A stretch of DNA of 34,204 bases, from positions 1 through 34,204 of the IMG/VR virus record IMGVR_UViG_3300007516_000066. The stretch is one strand, 5' to 3'. The stretch is from a virus. Made by a program: the position numbers and the translations under genes. The notes beneath the pieces are model-generated. The model was not told the DNA's origin. It made no database searches and was given only the letters and a program-made list of their open reading frames with translations. Below are positions 1-6,897 of the stretch, piece after piece (position 1 is the first letter of the stretch; each line of letters begins with the position of its first letter).

Positions 1-111
1 ATTATACCAACTGAAGGTATTGTTTTCATATACAAAGGTAAAACAATGAAACTTACAGGAACGTTCGCTGCAATTAATCAGCTAATGGGTATTATAAAAT
101 ACGGGAGATAA
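1..111 (+). CDS. 3' end of a CDS (5' end outside the window), possible nucleotidyltransferase/ligase-fold C-terminus
   Basis: Frame 1 is open from the first base to a TAA at 109-111 and gives 36 residues ending KYGR. The segment EGIVF followed about 8 residues later by MKLTG resembles motifs IV and V of the covalent nucleotidyltransferase (DNA/RNA ligase) superfamily. It is therefore a possible paralogue of the N-terminal half of the fused protein at 756-2630. Too little is present for a firm family call. It is followed by an A-rich spacer and then a capsid-targeting-type gene. The open frame is seen directly; the ligase-fold suggestion is inference. Confidence 0.6.
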   Translation: MIPTEGIVFIYKGKTMKLTGTFAAINQLMGIIKYGR

Positions 112-140
112 AACAAATAAATAAAACAAATAAAACAATT

Positions 141-414
141 ATGAAACACATTAAATTATTCGAGGAATTTTATCAACGAAGCTAAAGGAAACTGGAGCAA
201 AATAATGAAAGGTGTTAGAGGTGGAAGTCAAGCAGGTCCTTGGGCCTTAGTTGTTATTAAGGATAAAAAGGTAATTCATCAAGAATTAGCAAGCATTAGG
301 GATATTATTCCAGCAGTGTATGAATCAATTCGTAATATGCCGTTTACGCATTATACACTAGTAATAGAAGATAATGAGGGTATGATAGTCTATTCAGAAA
401 ACATAAAATCATAA
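141..414 (+). pseudogene. Capsid-targeted internal protein with a +1 frameshift after the targeting peptide
   Basis: The ATG at 141 begins MKHIKLFEEF, a good match to the T4-type capsid targeting sequence. The frame then runs into a stop at 183-185. Deleting one T from the TTTT run at 168-171 restores F-I-N-E-A-K-G-N-W and joins the frame that is open to 414. The downstream part (about 70 residues, from KGVRGGSQAG) is a small mixed alpha/beta protein of unknown family. The leader and start share 18 identical bases (132-149) with those of the internal protein at 15652. If the ATG at 205 were used instead, the product would be a 69-residue protein without a targeting peptide. It could be real inactivation, a sequencing error in a homopolymer, or recoding. 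Confidence 0.6.
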
Positions 415-424
415 AAGAAATACA

Positions 425-724
425 ATGAAAAAGGTAAAATTATTTAAGGAGTTTGTTAGTGAATATAGGAATGTTGCATACGATACTCAAATTCCAGGAG
501 AATATGAACTAGTTATTGGTGCAAATAAATATAGTATTAACGTCGCTGGTTTTGAAAGAGAAGGAGATAAGACCGATAGCCTTTATCTAATGGACAACGA
601 TCCTCGAAAAGATATTATAGGTTCTGTTATTGTAAAGAACAGTGACATGAAAAGATTATCTAAAGGAGAAACTGTTTCAGCTAAAACATCAAAGGGTGAA
701 GAGGCTAAAATAACACGAATATAA
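425..724 (+). CDS. Small capsid-targeted internal protein (hypothetical)
   Basis: This 99-residue protein begins MKKVKLFKEFVSE, which fits the M-K-x-x-K-x-F-x-x-F-[ILV]-[NS]-E pattern seen in nine places in the window. In T4, similar N-terminal peptides (for example MKTYQEFIAE of the internal proteins) direct proteins into the prohead and are removed by the gp21 protease after [IL]-x-E. The remainder (about 86 residues) is a lysine/glutamate-rich domain that looks beta-strand rich, with no family I recognise. It follows the frameshifted internal protein by 10 bases, probably in one transcript. Packaging into the head is inferred from the targeting motif only. Confidence 0.75.
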   Translation: MKKVKLFKEFVSEYRNVAYDTQIPGEYELVIGANKYSINVAGFEREGDKTDSLYLMDNDPRKDIIGSVIVKNSDMKRLSKGETVSAKTSKGEEAKITRI

Positions 725-727
725 ATA
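720..727 (+). promoter_or_regulatory. Candidate T4-type late promoter, TATAAATA
   Basis: An exact match to the T4 late -10 box TATAAATA overlaps the stop codon of the preceding gene, 28 bases before the ATG at 756. In such AT-rich DNA a chance match is possible. Confidence 0.4.
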
Positions 728-755
728 AGATTTACATTAATAATACTAAAATAAA

Positions 756-2630
756 ATGGCTTTACAAAAACTAAGAGAATACTTTAATGACACTAACAGG
801 GAAATGTTCAGTGATATGTTAAAGAATAGGGTGCTTATAACTGAAAAGGTCGCAGCTCCCACATTTCTTGTTAGAAGAAAAATGGATGGTTTTGAATACT
901 TTAAGTCTTCAAACACTGATAAGCTAAATTTAGTAGATAGGACTATTATTTCACTATATGAAATTGCTATAAATTATATGCAAAGTTTGCCAGTATCTAT
1001 TAAAAATGAAATACCAACTGATTGGAGATTTGGTTTTGAATACTTACCAGAGGTTGAAGCCTCTAAGGTATCATATCAAAGTACTCCTACTAATAATTTA
1101 ATATTGACACATATTCAACAAATTGGAGAAAGTGGAAAGATTAAAAAAACAATAAACGATCCAGATGTCTTAAAGAAATGGGCAAAGAAATTAAATGTTC
1201 AAGAACCATTAATAGTTTTTGACGGATATTTATCTCAAGTACAGAAAGACGAATTGACTGAACTTTTATCAATGAGTGACCGTGAATTTTCAGATTCATT
1301 TGATTATTTAATAGAAACTAAAGATAAAACTAGTTTTACATTAAAGATGTTTAAACTTTTTAATAAAAGTATTAGTTCAACGTCATTAAATACTGATCTT
1401 GAAAGTGAAATTGACGGCCTTATCATTAATTTTATAGATGGTAATAATATGAATTCGTTTAAACTTGAAGATTTTACTAGAACATATAACGTTGAGGCCT
1501 TTAAGGAATCAAGTCATACATACCAAATAGCAGTCACAGACTTTTTAGAATATTTAGCTCAATATGACTTAGACGAAATTATACTAGAAGAAGACAGCGC
1601 AGAATATAGATACCTTGAAGCAATGTCAATCATTTTTAATTCTTATATTGACAAAAACTCCTCAAAATATATAGGAGTTAATTTTGAAAGTGCAGAATTT
1701 TCTTCTGCTGATTCATTCAAGTTAAATATAAAATACATTAAGAATGAAAAGACTCTTAAATTTATATCAAACGATGTTTTAGCAGAGCTTTTTAAAATGG
1801 TTTTAAGTTCTTTCAGAAAGAAAAGAACAAAAACATCAGATCTTATAGACAAAGATACTATGTCTAGAATGAATGAGTTAATAGTCAAAATAACTGAAAA
1901 GATATTTGCCGAAAAGACTGATGAGAACTCAATACATGACTACCGAAACTTTATGTTAAATAATAAGATTAAAGCTTCTGTTGATTTGAATGAGGCTCTT
2001 AAAGTAAATCATACTGAAGGAGGAAAAACACCAGTTAATATGTTCGTTGGTAGATTTCAACCATTTACATTAGGACATGCAAAGGTATTGGAAACTATAC
2101 ATAAGGAAAATGGGTTCCCTGTTGTTGTATTTTTAGTTAAGGCTAAAGCACAAAAGAAAGGTGATGAATTTAGCAAACCATATGACGAGAAAACACAAAT
2201 TGAAATGTTCAATAATGTTAAGAAACAATATCAATTCCTAAAAGAAATATATGTTATTCCAACAGGTGGTATTGATACTATGTTTAATGAAATGAGACCT
2301 AAATATGAGCCAGTATTATGGGGAACCGGAAGTGATAGAATGATTAGCTATGGATATCAGGTCAATAATGATTCATATAGAGATCAATTAAACGTTAGAG
2401 CTGATTTTGGACTTTTTGAAATTCCTAGAACAGATAACGATATTTCTGCAACTGCTGTCAGAAATGCATTATTAGCAGGAGACGAGAAGCTATTTAAAAC
2501 ACTAACACCAAAGGCAATTCACTCAATGTACTTTGAGTTAAAAACAAAGATAGAAGATTCAATGGGTGTTGTCGCAGAATCATTCAACGATATATTAACA
2601 TTTAGTCAATTTATTAAAAAAGATATATAA
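756..2630 (+). CDS. Fusion protein: ligase-like nucleotidyltransferase domain plus NMN-adenylyltransferase-like domain
   Basis: This 624-residue protein has two recognisable parts. Residues about 35-245 carry the order of motifs of the covalent nucleotidyltransferase (RNA/DNA ligase) superfamily: K42-M-D-G (motif I), W90 with FEY at 94-96 (motif III-like), E218-I-D-G-L-I-I (motif IV) and FKLED at 235-239 (motif V-like). Residues about 426-600 form a Rossmann-like nucleotidylyltransferase: GRFQPFTLGH at 432-441 (HxGH-type, with T in place of the first H) and ISATAVR at 563-569, as in NadM/NadR-type NMN adenylyltransferases. The middle (250-425) is helical and unassigned. Possible roles are RNA or NAD-linked repair, but activity is not shown by sequence. 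The first 140 codons lie beside capsid-targeted genes, so it may belong to the late set. Confidence 0.7.
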   Translation: MALQKLREYFNDTNREMFSDMLKNRVLITEKVAAPTFLVRRKMDGFEYFKSSNTDKLNLVDRTIISLYEIAINYMQSLPVSIKNEIPTDWRFGFEYLPEVEASKVSYQSTPTNNLILTHIQQIGESGKIKKTINDPDVLKKWAKKLNVQEPLIVFDGYLSQVQKDELTELLSMSDREFSDSFDYLIETKDKTSFTLKMFKLFNKSISSTSLNTDLESEIDGLIINFIDGNNMNSFKLEDFTRTYNVEAFKESSHTYQIAVTDFLEYLAQYDLDEIILEEDSAEYRYLEAMSIIFNSYIDKNSSKYIGVNFESAEFSSADSFKLNIKYIKNEKTLKFISNDVLAELFKMVLSSFRKKRTKTSDLIDKDTMSRMNELIVKITEKIFAEKTDENSIHDYRNFMLNNKIKASVDLNEALKVNHTEGGKTPVNMFVGRFQPFTLGHAKVLETIHKENGFPVVVFLVKAKAQKKGDEFSKPYDEKTQIEMFNNVKKQYQFLKEIYVIPTGGIDTMFNEMRPKYEPVLWGTGSDRMISYGYQVNNDSYRDQLNVRADFGLFEIPRTDNDISATAVRNALLAGDEKLFKTLTPKAIHSMYFELKTKIEDSMGVVAESFNDILTFSQFIKKDI

Positions 2631-2643
2631 ATAAATATAAATA
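2622..2643 (+). promoter_or_regulatory. Tandem late-promoter-like boxes (two TATAAATA)
   Basis: TATAAATA occurs at 2626-2633 and again at 2636-2643, the first within the longer GATATATAAATA at 2622-2633. They lie just before the ATG at 2651; the first overlaps the stop codon of the fusion gene. They match the T4 late box and the GATATATAATA family found before head genes. Confidence 0.45.
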
Positions 2644-2650
2644 ATAAGAA

Positions 2651-4606
2651 ATGGAATTTATCATAACAAATTTTAATGATTTCGTAAATGAAGCAATTAC
2701 ACCTGGAGAGAAAAAAGTTGCGGCGTTCGTCACAAAAACCGCAAAAGAATACGGATATTCAGAATCCGATGCTGTATTTTTTATTAAATCAACAATAGAA
2801 AAACTAGGATTAGGCGTAGATGAATCTTTAGTAATATATGAATCAATGTCTGATCTTGATTTAATAGCAAAGGAATCAAAAGATTTTAAAGATTTTGCAA
2901 AGCAAGCAAAGAAAGAATATCCTCAATTTGCAAAGGGAGATGACAAAGAATTAATACAATGGCTCCAGTCAATATATGATAGTGCAATTGATGAATCTTC
3001 AAGTAAATTAATTGACTTTAATTTAAAACCTGGAGTAATTTTAAACTTTAAGGATGGAGAAACATGGAAAGTCACTAAAGTTATTGGAAATGCAAATAAC
3101 CCAAGAGGAATCTTAGCTACTCCATATGGAGACACTAAAAAACAATACGTTTCAGTTGCAATTGAATTTACAATGGATCAATTAAAATCTGTTGAAGCTT
3201 TAGATGAATCTAACGTTAATAAAAACAACAAATTGTCTATTACAAAGACATCTAGAGTAACTGGAGGACATAATCCAACAATCAGATTTGATTTTTCTGA
3301 TGGTGAGGAATTACAAACAAAAGCAGATGGATATGGTATTGAGAATGAAGATGAGATTTATCAAACTTTAATATCAAAGTGGTTTCAAAATGAATCTGTT
3401 GAAGCTTTAGATGAATCTACTCTCTCAATAGAAGTATCTGTAAGAGATGCTAGGAAAGCCAATGAAATTCTTAGAGATAATGGAAACATTAAATATAAGA
3501 ACGACGGATCCAATGTTTTTATATTCAAAAAGAAATCAAGTTACGAAGATGCTTTAGAAGCTTTTGGCAACTTGGAAATAGAGATTATTGTTGAATCCAA
3601 CAATACTGAAGGCAAAATCACACTTAAAAGACAATATACTGAAAATCATCCAGCAATTAGAGTAGGTCACCATGCTAAAATCAGAAACAAAGTAATAGAA
3701 GCATTAAAGGACGGACAAATTACACAAGAAGAATTCTATACAATACTAAAAGAAATGACATCTGACTCAGCCCGTTGGATGAAAAGAAATTCACATTATT
3801 TTAACGTTTCTGAAGATGGAATTACATTATCAAAAACAGGAAGTACTGTTCTCAAGGGCATATTAACTGAAAAAACAACAAAAAATCCTGAAGTATGGGT
3901 TCCGGGTGGATTTGACAAAGAAATATCTAAATATCCAAACAAAAAAATAGACATTGGAGTTGTTTCTAAATTAGCTAGAAAATATGAGGTTGATCTAGAA
4001 GATGCAATAAAATATGTTGAATATGGATGGGCAATAGACTTACAAGAAAATATAAACAACACAATTATGAAACACGTAAAATTATTTGAAGCATTTGTTA
4101 ACGAAAAAGCATATAGAATGACAGGACCATACTCTGCAAAGGGTATAGTAGGAAAAGTACTGCAATCTTTTAAAAAACAAATTGAAAGAGTACAATACAA
4201 TGGAGATGCAGACGATACTCTGAAGGAAGTTAATAAAGAATGGGAAAAGTTCTTTGAATCTGCAACTGATATCATTTTAGAAGAGGTTGAAAAAGCAGTT
4301 AAATCGATGGATGGTGTTTTATTCGTAAGTGCAACACTTACAAAAGAATGGACAGCAGATGTTATTAACAAACTTAACAGAGAAGGTAGCGATACTTTAC
4401 ATATTTCACCAGGAGAAATTGTAATTAATGTTGGTTTTATGGATGATGTTAATGCTCAGAAATACTCAAGAAAATTAGGAGGAATGACGAACGCACCAAC
4501 TGAGAGTAACGGAAGTGTTGATCTTCATGGATCGTTTGACATGTCAGTTGGAGATAACAATGTTGAAATTAGAGCAACTGAAGTTATTCAAATAGACTCA
4601 AAATAA
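2651..4606 (+). CDS. Modular, polyprotein-like capsid-targeted internal protein
   Basis: This 651-residue protein starts with a targeting-like peptide, ITNFNDFVNEA (residues 5-15). It contains a second complete targeting peptide at residue 473 (MKHVKLFEAFVNE), preceded by an A-rich stretch resembling a gene leader. Candidate prohead-protease sites of the form [ILV]-x-E followed by S, A or K occur at E14, E58, E115, E186, E255, E315 and E485. The segment SVEALDES appears twice, 69 residues apart, from a 27-base exact DNA repeat. Between sites lie compact domains: a beta-rich module (116-186), an alpha/beta module (187-255), and a module with RWMKRNSHYF at 375-384. The architecture suggests several internal proteins fused in frame and cut apart in the prohead. 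No enzymatic motif is recognised. The ATG at 4067 could also act as an internal start giving 179 residues. Confidence 0.75.
   Translation: MEFIITNFNDFVNEAITPGEKKVAAFVTKTAKEYGYSESDAVFFIKSTIEKLGLGVDESLVIYESMSDLDLIAKESKDFKDFAKQAKKEYPQFAKGDDKELIQWLQSIYDSAIDESSSKLIDFNLKPGVILNFKDGETWKVTKVIGNANNPRGILATPYGDTKKQYVSVAIEFTMDQLKSVEALDESNVNKNNKLSITKTSRVTGGHNPTIRFDFSDGEELQTKADGYGIENEDEIYQTLISKWFQNESVEALDESTLSIEVSVRDARKANEILRDNGNIKYKNDGSNVFIFKKKSSYEDALEAFGNLEIEIIVESNNTEGKITLKRQYTENHPAIRVGHHAKIRNKVIEALKDGQITQEEFYTILKEMTSDSARWMKRNSHYFNVSEDGITLSKTGSTVLKGILTEKTTKNPEVWVPGGFDKEISKYPNKKIDIGVVSKLARKYEVDLEDAIKYVEYGWAIDLQENINNTIMKHVKLFEAFVNEKAYRMTGPYSAKGIVGKVLQSFKKQIERVQYNGDADDTLKEVNKEWEKFFESATDIILEEVEKAVKSMDGVLFVSATLTKEWTADVINKLNREGSDTLHISPGEIVINVGFMDDVNAQKYSRKLGGMTNAPTESNGSVDLHGSFDMSVGDNNVEIRATEVIQIDSK
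3186..3212 (+). repeat. 27-base direct repeat, copy 1
   Basis: Identical to 3393-3419 and in the same reading frame, encoding the SVEALDES segment with a predicted protease site (L-D-E before S). The copies are 207 bases (69 codons) apart. Confidence 0.9.
3393..3419 (+). repeat. 27-base direct repeat, copy 2
   Basis: Identical to 3186-3212. It encodes the second SVEALDES linker of the modular internal protein. Identity at DNA level, including third codon positions, points to recent duplication or recombination. Confidence 0.9.
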
Positions 4607-4607
4607 T

Positions 4608-4838
4608 ATGAAAATCACTAGCAGGAAATTAACAGAAAATGTAACACCAGGCGACATCGGAGGTATGGGAGCTACTTTATTACCTACCGCTACTGAAATT
4701 GGATCAGGTGATGTTTTATCAGGACCTGGGAATGCTGAAGAGGAATATAAAAAGAAGCGCAAGAAAATGAAACACTTAAAGACATTTGAATCTTTCATAA
4801 ATGAAGCATATATTTCACGTATCATCGAAATACATTAA
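4608..4838 (+). CDS. Small Gly/Pro-rich protein ending in an orphan capsid-targeting peptide
   Basis: This 76-residue ORF starts one base after the previous stop. Residues 14-40 are glycine-rich and low in secondary structure (GDIGGMGATLLPT, then GSGDVLSGPG), followed by a charged EEEYKKKRKK helix. At residue 54 (base 4767) a full targeting peptide begins, MKHLKTFESFINEA, but only nine further residues follow before the stop. Either the peptide is the C-terminal tail of this protein, or the ATG at 4767 begins a separate 23-residue peptide left over from a truncated internal-protein gene. The position just before a terminator fits the end of a transcription unit. Confidence 0.6.
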   Translation: MKITSRKLTENVTPGDIGGMGATLLPTATEIGSGDVLSGPGNAEEEYKKKRKKMKHLKTFESFINEAYISRIIEIH

Positions 4839-4847
4839 ACCACAATT

Positions 4848-4876
4848 TGAAACTTTAATTAAAAGCTCTGTATAAG
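4848..4876 (+). promoter_or_regulatory. Candidate promoter, TGAAAC-N17-TATAAG
   Basis: TGAAAC at 4848-4853 and TATAAG at 4871-4876 are separated by 17 bases, matching four better TGAAAC/TATAAT pairs in the window. It overlaps the terminator hairpin, so it may be fortuitous. The next ATG is at 4905. Confidence 0.35.
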
Positions 4877-4891
4877 TATACAGAGCTTTTT
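4861..4891 (+). terminator. Rho-independent terminator
   Basis: AAAAGCTCTGTATA pairs with TATACAGAGCTTTT around a very short loop, followed by T-rich sequence. It ends the 141-4838 gene group. The hairpin is symmetric and could also act on the other strand. Confidence 0.85.
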
Positions 4892-4904
4892 AATTTAACA
4901 AGAA

Positions 4905-5147
4905 ATGGAGTATATTTTTAGACGAGACAATTATAATGATTGGTCAAAATCAACAATGATCAAGATAGAGAAGGCTATAGACTCATGTACTACCCTGGAT
5001 CAACTGAATAGCTCCAAGAGAATGGTTGACAGTTTTATTATAATAACATCGCTCGAGGAAGGTGTTGAAACAGAGGACATCGAGTCACTTGTACGTTTAT
5101 TTTGGCTACGAATAGACTTAAGGAAAACAATGATAAGAACTCGTTAA
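4905..5147 (+). CDS. Hypothetical protein, 80 aa
   Basis: A small, mostly helical protein with a charged N-terminus (MEYIFRRDNYNDW) and two helices around residues 30-75 (LDQLNSSKRMVDSF; LVRLFWLRIDLRK). I do not recognise the family and no catalytic motif is visible. The start is preceded by an A-rich AACAAGAA leader typical of this genome. It is the first gene after the terminator at 4861-4891, so it probably begins a new transcription unit. Confidence 0.6.
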   Translation: MEYIFRRDNYNDWSKSTMIKIEKAIDSCTTLDQLNSSKRMVDSFIIITSLEEGVETEDIESLVRLFWLRIDLRKTMIRTR

Positions 5148-5233
5148 TAACTTTAACATTTTTTAACATATTTTTGTTTCGGTTTCTATATAAATTGATT
5201 ATATTTACATATAACAAATTAAACAAAGAAATT

Positions 5234-5506
5234 ATGAGTGATCGAGCAATTGCAATTAAAGTAACTAATGAAGTCTTAGCTAACCTAACACCAGAAAAAG
5301 CAAATCAGATATTTTGCGAAGAGTGTGAACTTCAAGTAGATTTCTTAAACACATATATTTGGAGTGAATATAATGTACAGGGATGGTACTATGATGAAAA
5401 TGATAGTTGCTTCGATCTTATCAGATATCAGTACATAGCCAAAGCAATAGAATTTGCTGCCACTAATAATATACTAGGGCAACAAAAAAACAAAAGCAAT
5501 ATATAA
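5234..5506 (+). CDS. Hypothetical protein, 90 aa
   Basis: The frame is open from 5102, but the ATG at 5234 (MSDRAIAIKV) is preferred. It follows an A-rich leader (AAACAAAGAAATT), avoids overlap with the preceding gene, and the upstream codons encode a phenylalanine/leucine-rich run that looks like translated non-coding DNA. The protein has an N-terminal alpha/beta part with a Cys pair (FCEECEL), an aromatic middle (YIWSEYNVQGWYYDEND) and a helical end. Function is unknown. The 86 bases before it contain AT-rich sequence that may hold a promoter. Confidence 0.6.
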   Translation: MSDRAIAIKVTNEVLANLTPEKANQIFCEECELQVDFLNTYIWSEYNVQGWYYDENDSCFDLIRYQYIAKAIEFAATNNILGQQKNKSNI

Positions 5507-5530
5507 CTTATAATACTTAAACATTATTTT

Positions 5531-5806
5531 ATGAATATTTTAGATGAAGCTAGTGGCATAGTTAACAATCGTAACGAAGAACAGGACAGACAATATGGTC
5601 CATTTTCTGAAGGGATGGACAGAGCTGCTATGATATTCAAAGGTATGACAGGGTTTGAAGTTACTGGAGAGCATATGTATAAAGCATTAATTGCTCTTAA
5701 ATTCAGCAGAGAGTCATACAATCACAAGAGAGATAACTTACTTGATGCAGTTGCATATATCCAAGGATTAGACAACTATATCGCTGAAAAACAAAACAAT
5801 GGTTAA
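5531..5806 (+). CDS. DUF6378-like small phage protein
   Basis: The 91-residue protein matches from memory a small phage family characterised by an N-terminal QYGPF segment, a central helix, and a C-terminal LIALKFSRES...HKRDNLLDAVAYI block (about residues 55-80). The name DUF6378 is given with moderate certainty. Such proteins often sit among nucleotide-metabolism genes, but no biochemical role is established to my knowledge. The all-helical, acidic/histidine pattern (HKRDN, D73-A-V-A-Y) is vaguely like MazG-type folds. Its end overlaps the next gene by 8 bases, indicating a shared transcript. Confidence 0.65.
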   Translation: MNILDEASGIVNNRNEEQDRQYGPFSEGMDRAAMIFKGMTGFEVTGEHMYKALIALKFSRESYNHKRDNLLDAVAYIQGLDNYIAEKQNNG

Positions 5807-6848
5807 TATATATGACGTTGCAGATTCTTTGAAAGGTAAGACTATAGCAATTGACGACGTTGTGACAACGTATAGTTCAAAGAAGGCTAGTCATAAAAGT
5901 GCTTGGGCTTATCTTTTAGCAAATCAATTAACATCAATAGGACTTGATGTTAAAGTACTTTCAAAATCAGGGAACATTCACGAATACGATGTATGGCTGG
6001 TAGCACTTCCAATGGAATTTCAAGGGTCTTATAATTTATTTGGAGGAGCCACTGATGACCCGGCAGAAAGAATTAAAAGATTTCTTGATTTTAAAGGTGA
6101 AATATTCTGCTTGAATCGCGAAATGCCAGATGTTGGTATGTTTGTCCAAAGTCGAATAAAAGCATGTTCAGACTTATGGGCATCTTTAGATGTCGAATCA
6201 CTTACATCAAGAAGCAAAAACACCCAAACTATCGATCTTTCTTTAAAGTCAAATACATTTGTCTTAGGAGACTCTCACTCTGTTTCAGTCTATCATCCTG
6301 GTGCAAACATAAGTAGAAATGATGGTAAAACATTATTCGGAGTTATGAAAGAAGGAATGGAGTCTTATATACCTGAAGGAACAAAGCATCTTATAGTTTA
6401 TTTTGGAAACATTGATGTTAGGCATCATTTATGTAGACAAGAAAAGCCAGTAGATTCTATTAAAAAATTGGTTATTAATTATTTTGAACATTTGAAATCT
6501 CTTAATATTGAAAAAATTTCAGTTGTAAAATTGCTTCCAATAGAATTTGAAGAGCGCAGAATACCTAAGACTGGGTGGCATAAGGGAACTGCCTTTGTAG
6601 GTTCTCATAGAGAAAGAACTCAATTGATGGAAATCTTTAATGAAGAGGTTAACAATCTCTCGGCTATATATAATATGAATGTAATCGAATGGCCAAATAA
6701 CTGGTACATTGAAGATCCAAAGTATTTTGCAGACACTTATATGGAGAAACCTGGTTCAGTTCATTTATCTAGAGAGTTTTATCAATATGACTTAGAGACG
6801 TCTAGCCAGAATAAAATATTAAAGAGAACTATCAATAGTCTCTTTTGA
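5799..6848 (+). CDS. SGNH-hydrolase-like protein
   Basis: This 349-residue protein has GDSHS at 157-161 (block I of the GDSL/SGNH fold, putative catalytic S159), YFGNIDVRHH at 201-210 (resembling the GxND block III, with N204) and SVHLS near 317-321 (a block V-like His). The first about 150 residues form a separate alpha/beta region (VVTTYSSKK, DVWLVALP) that could be a second domain. SGNH enzymes are esterases or acetyl hydrolases acting on glycans, lipids and small esters; the substrate cannot be read from sequence. The spacing of the blocks is unusual, so it may be a binding-only or divergent member. It overlaps the gene before it and precedes a promoter candidate for the inositol gene. 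Confidence 0.6.
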   Translation: MVNIYDVADSLKGKTIAIDDVVTTYSSKKASHKSAWAYLLANQLTSIGLDVKVLSKSGNIHEYDVWLVALPMEFQGSYNLFGGATDDPAERIKRFLDFKGEIFCLNREMPDVGMFVQSRIKACSDLWASLDVESLTSRSKNTQTIDLSLKSNTFVLGDSHSVSVYHPGANISRNDGKTLFGVMKEGMESYIPEGTKHLIVYFGNIDVRHHLCRQEKPVDSIKKLVINYFEHLKSLNIEKISVVKLLPIEFEERRIPKTGWHKGTAFVGSHRERTQLMEIFNEEVNNLSAIYNMNVIEWPNNWYIEDPKYFADTYMEKPGSVHLSREFYQYDLETSSQNKILKRTINSLF

Positions 6849-6874
6849 AACTTTTTAAATAAATAAAGTATAAT
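6846..6874 (+). promoter_or_regulatory. Candidate promoter, TGAAAC-N17-TATAAT
   Basis: TGAAAC at 6846-6851 (overlapping the preceding stop codon), a 17-base spacer and TATAAT at 6869-6874. The box ends 23 bases before the inositol-phosphate synthase ATG, the same distance as at the clamp gene. Confidence 0.6.
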
Positions 6875-6897
6875 AAAAATAAATTAAATTTTAGAAA

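Noticed and set aside
3796-4371. 191-residue minus-strand ORF
   Set aside because: It lies wholly opposite the modular internal protein, has a Ser/Thr/Phe-rich shadow composition, and no promoter or leader; the + strand frame has recognisable repeats and tags.
5173-5207. Bacteroidota-type promoter (TTTG, TATATTTA) before 5234
   Set aside because: The spacer is 23 bases and the -7 box ends in A rather than G; too weak in such AT-rich DNA.
5102-5233. Upstream extension of the 90-residue ORF to the ATG at 5102
   Set aside because: It would overlap the previous gene by 46 bases and encode a Phe/Leu/Ile-rich run over obvious AT-rich intergenic sequence; the ATG at 5234 has the usual A-rich leader.
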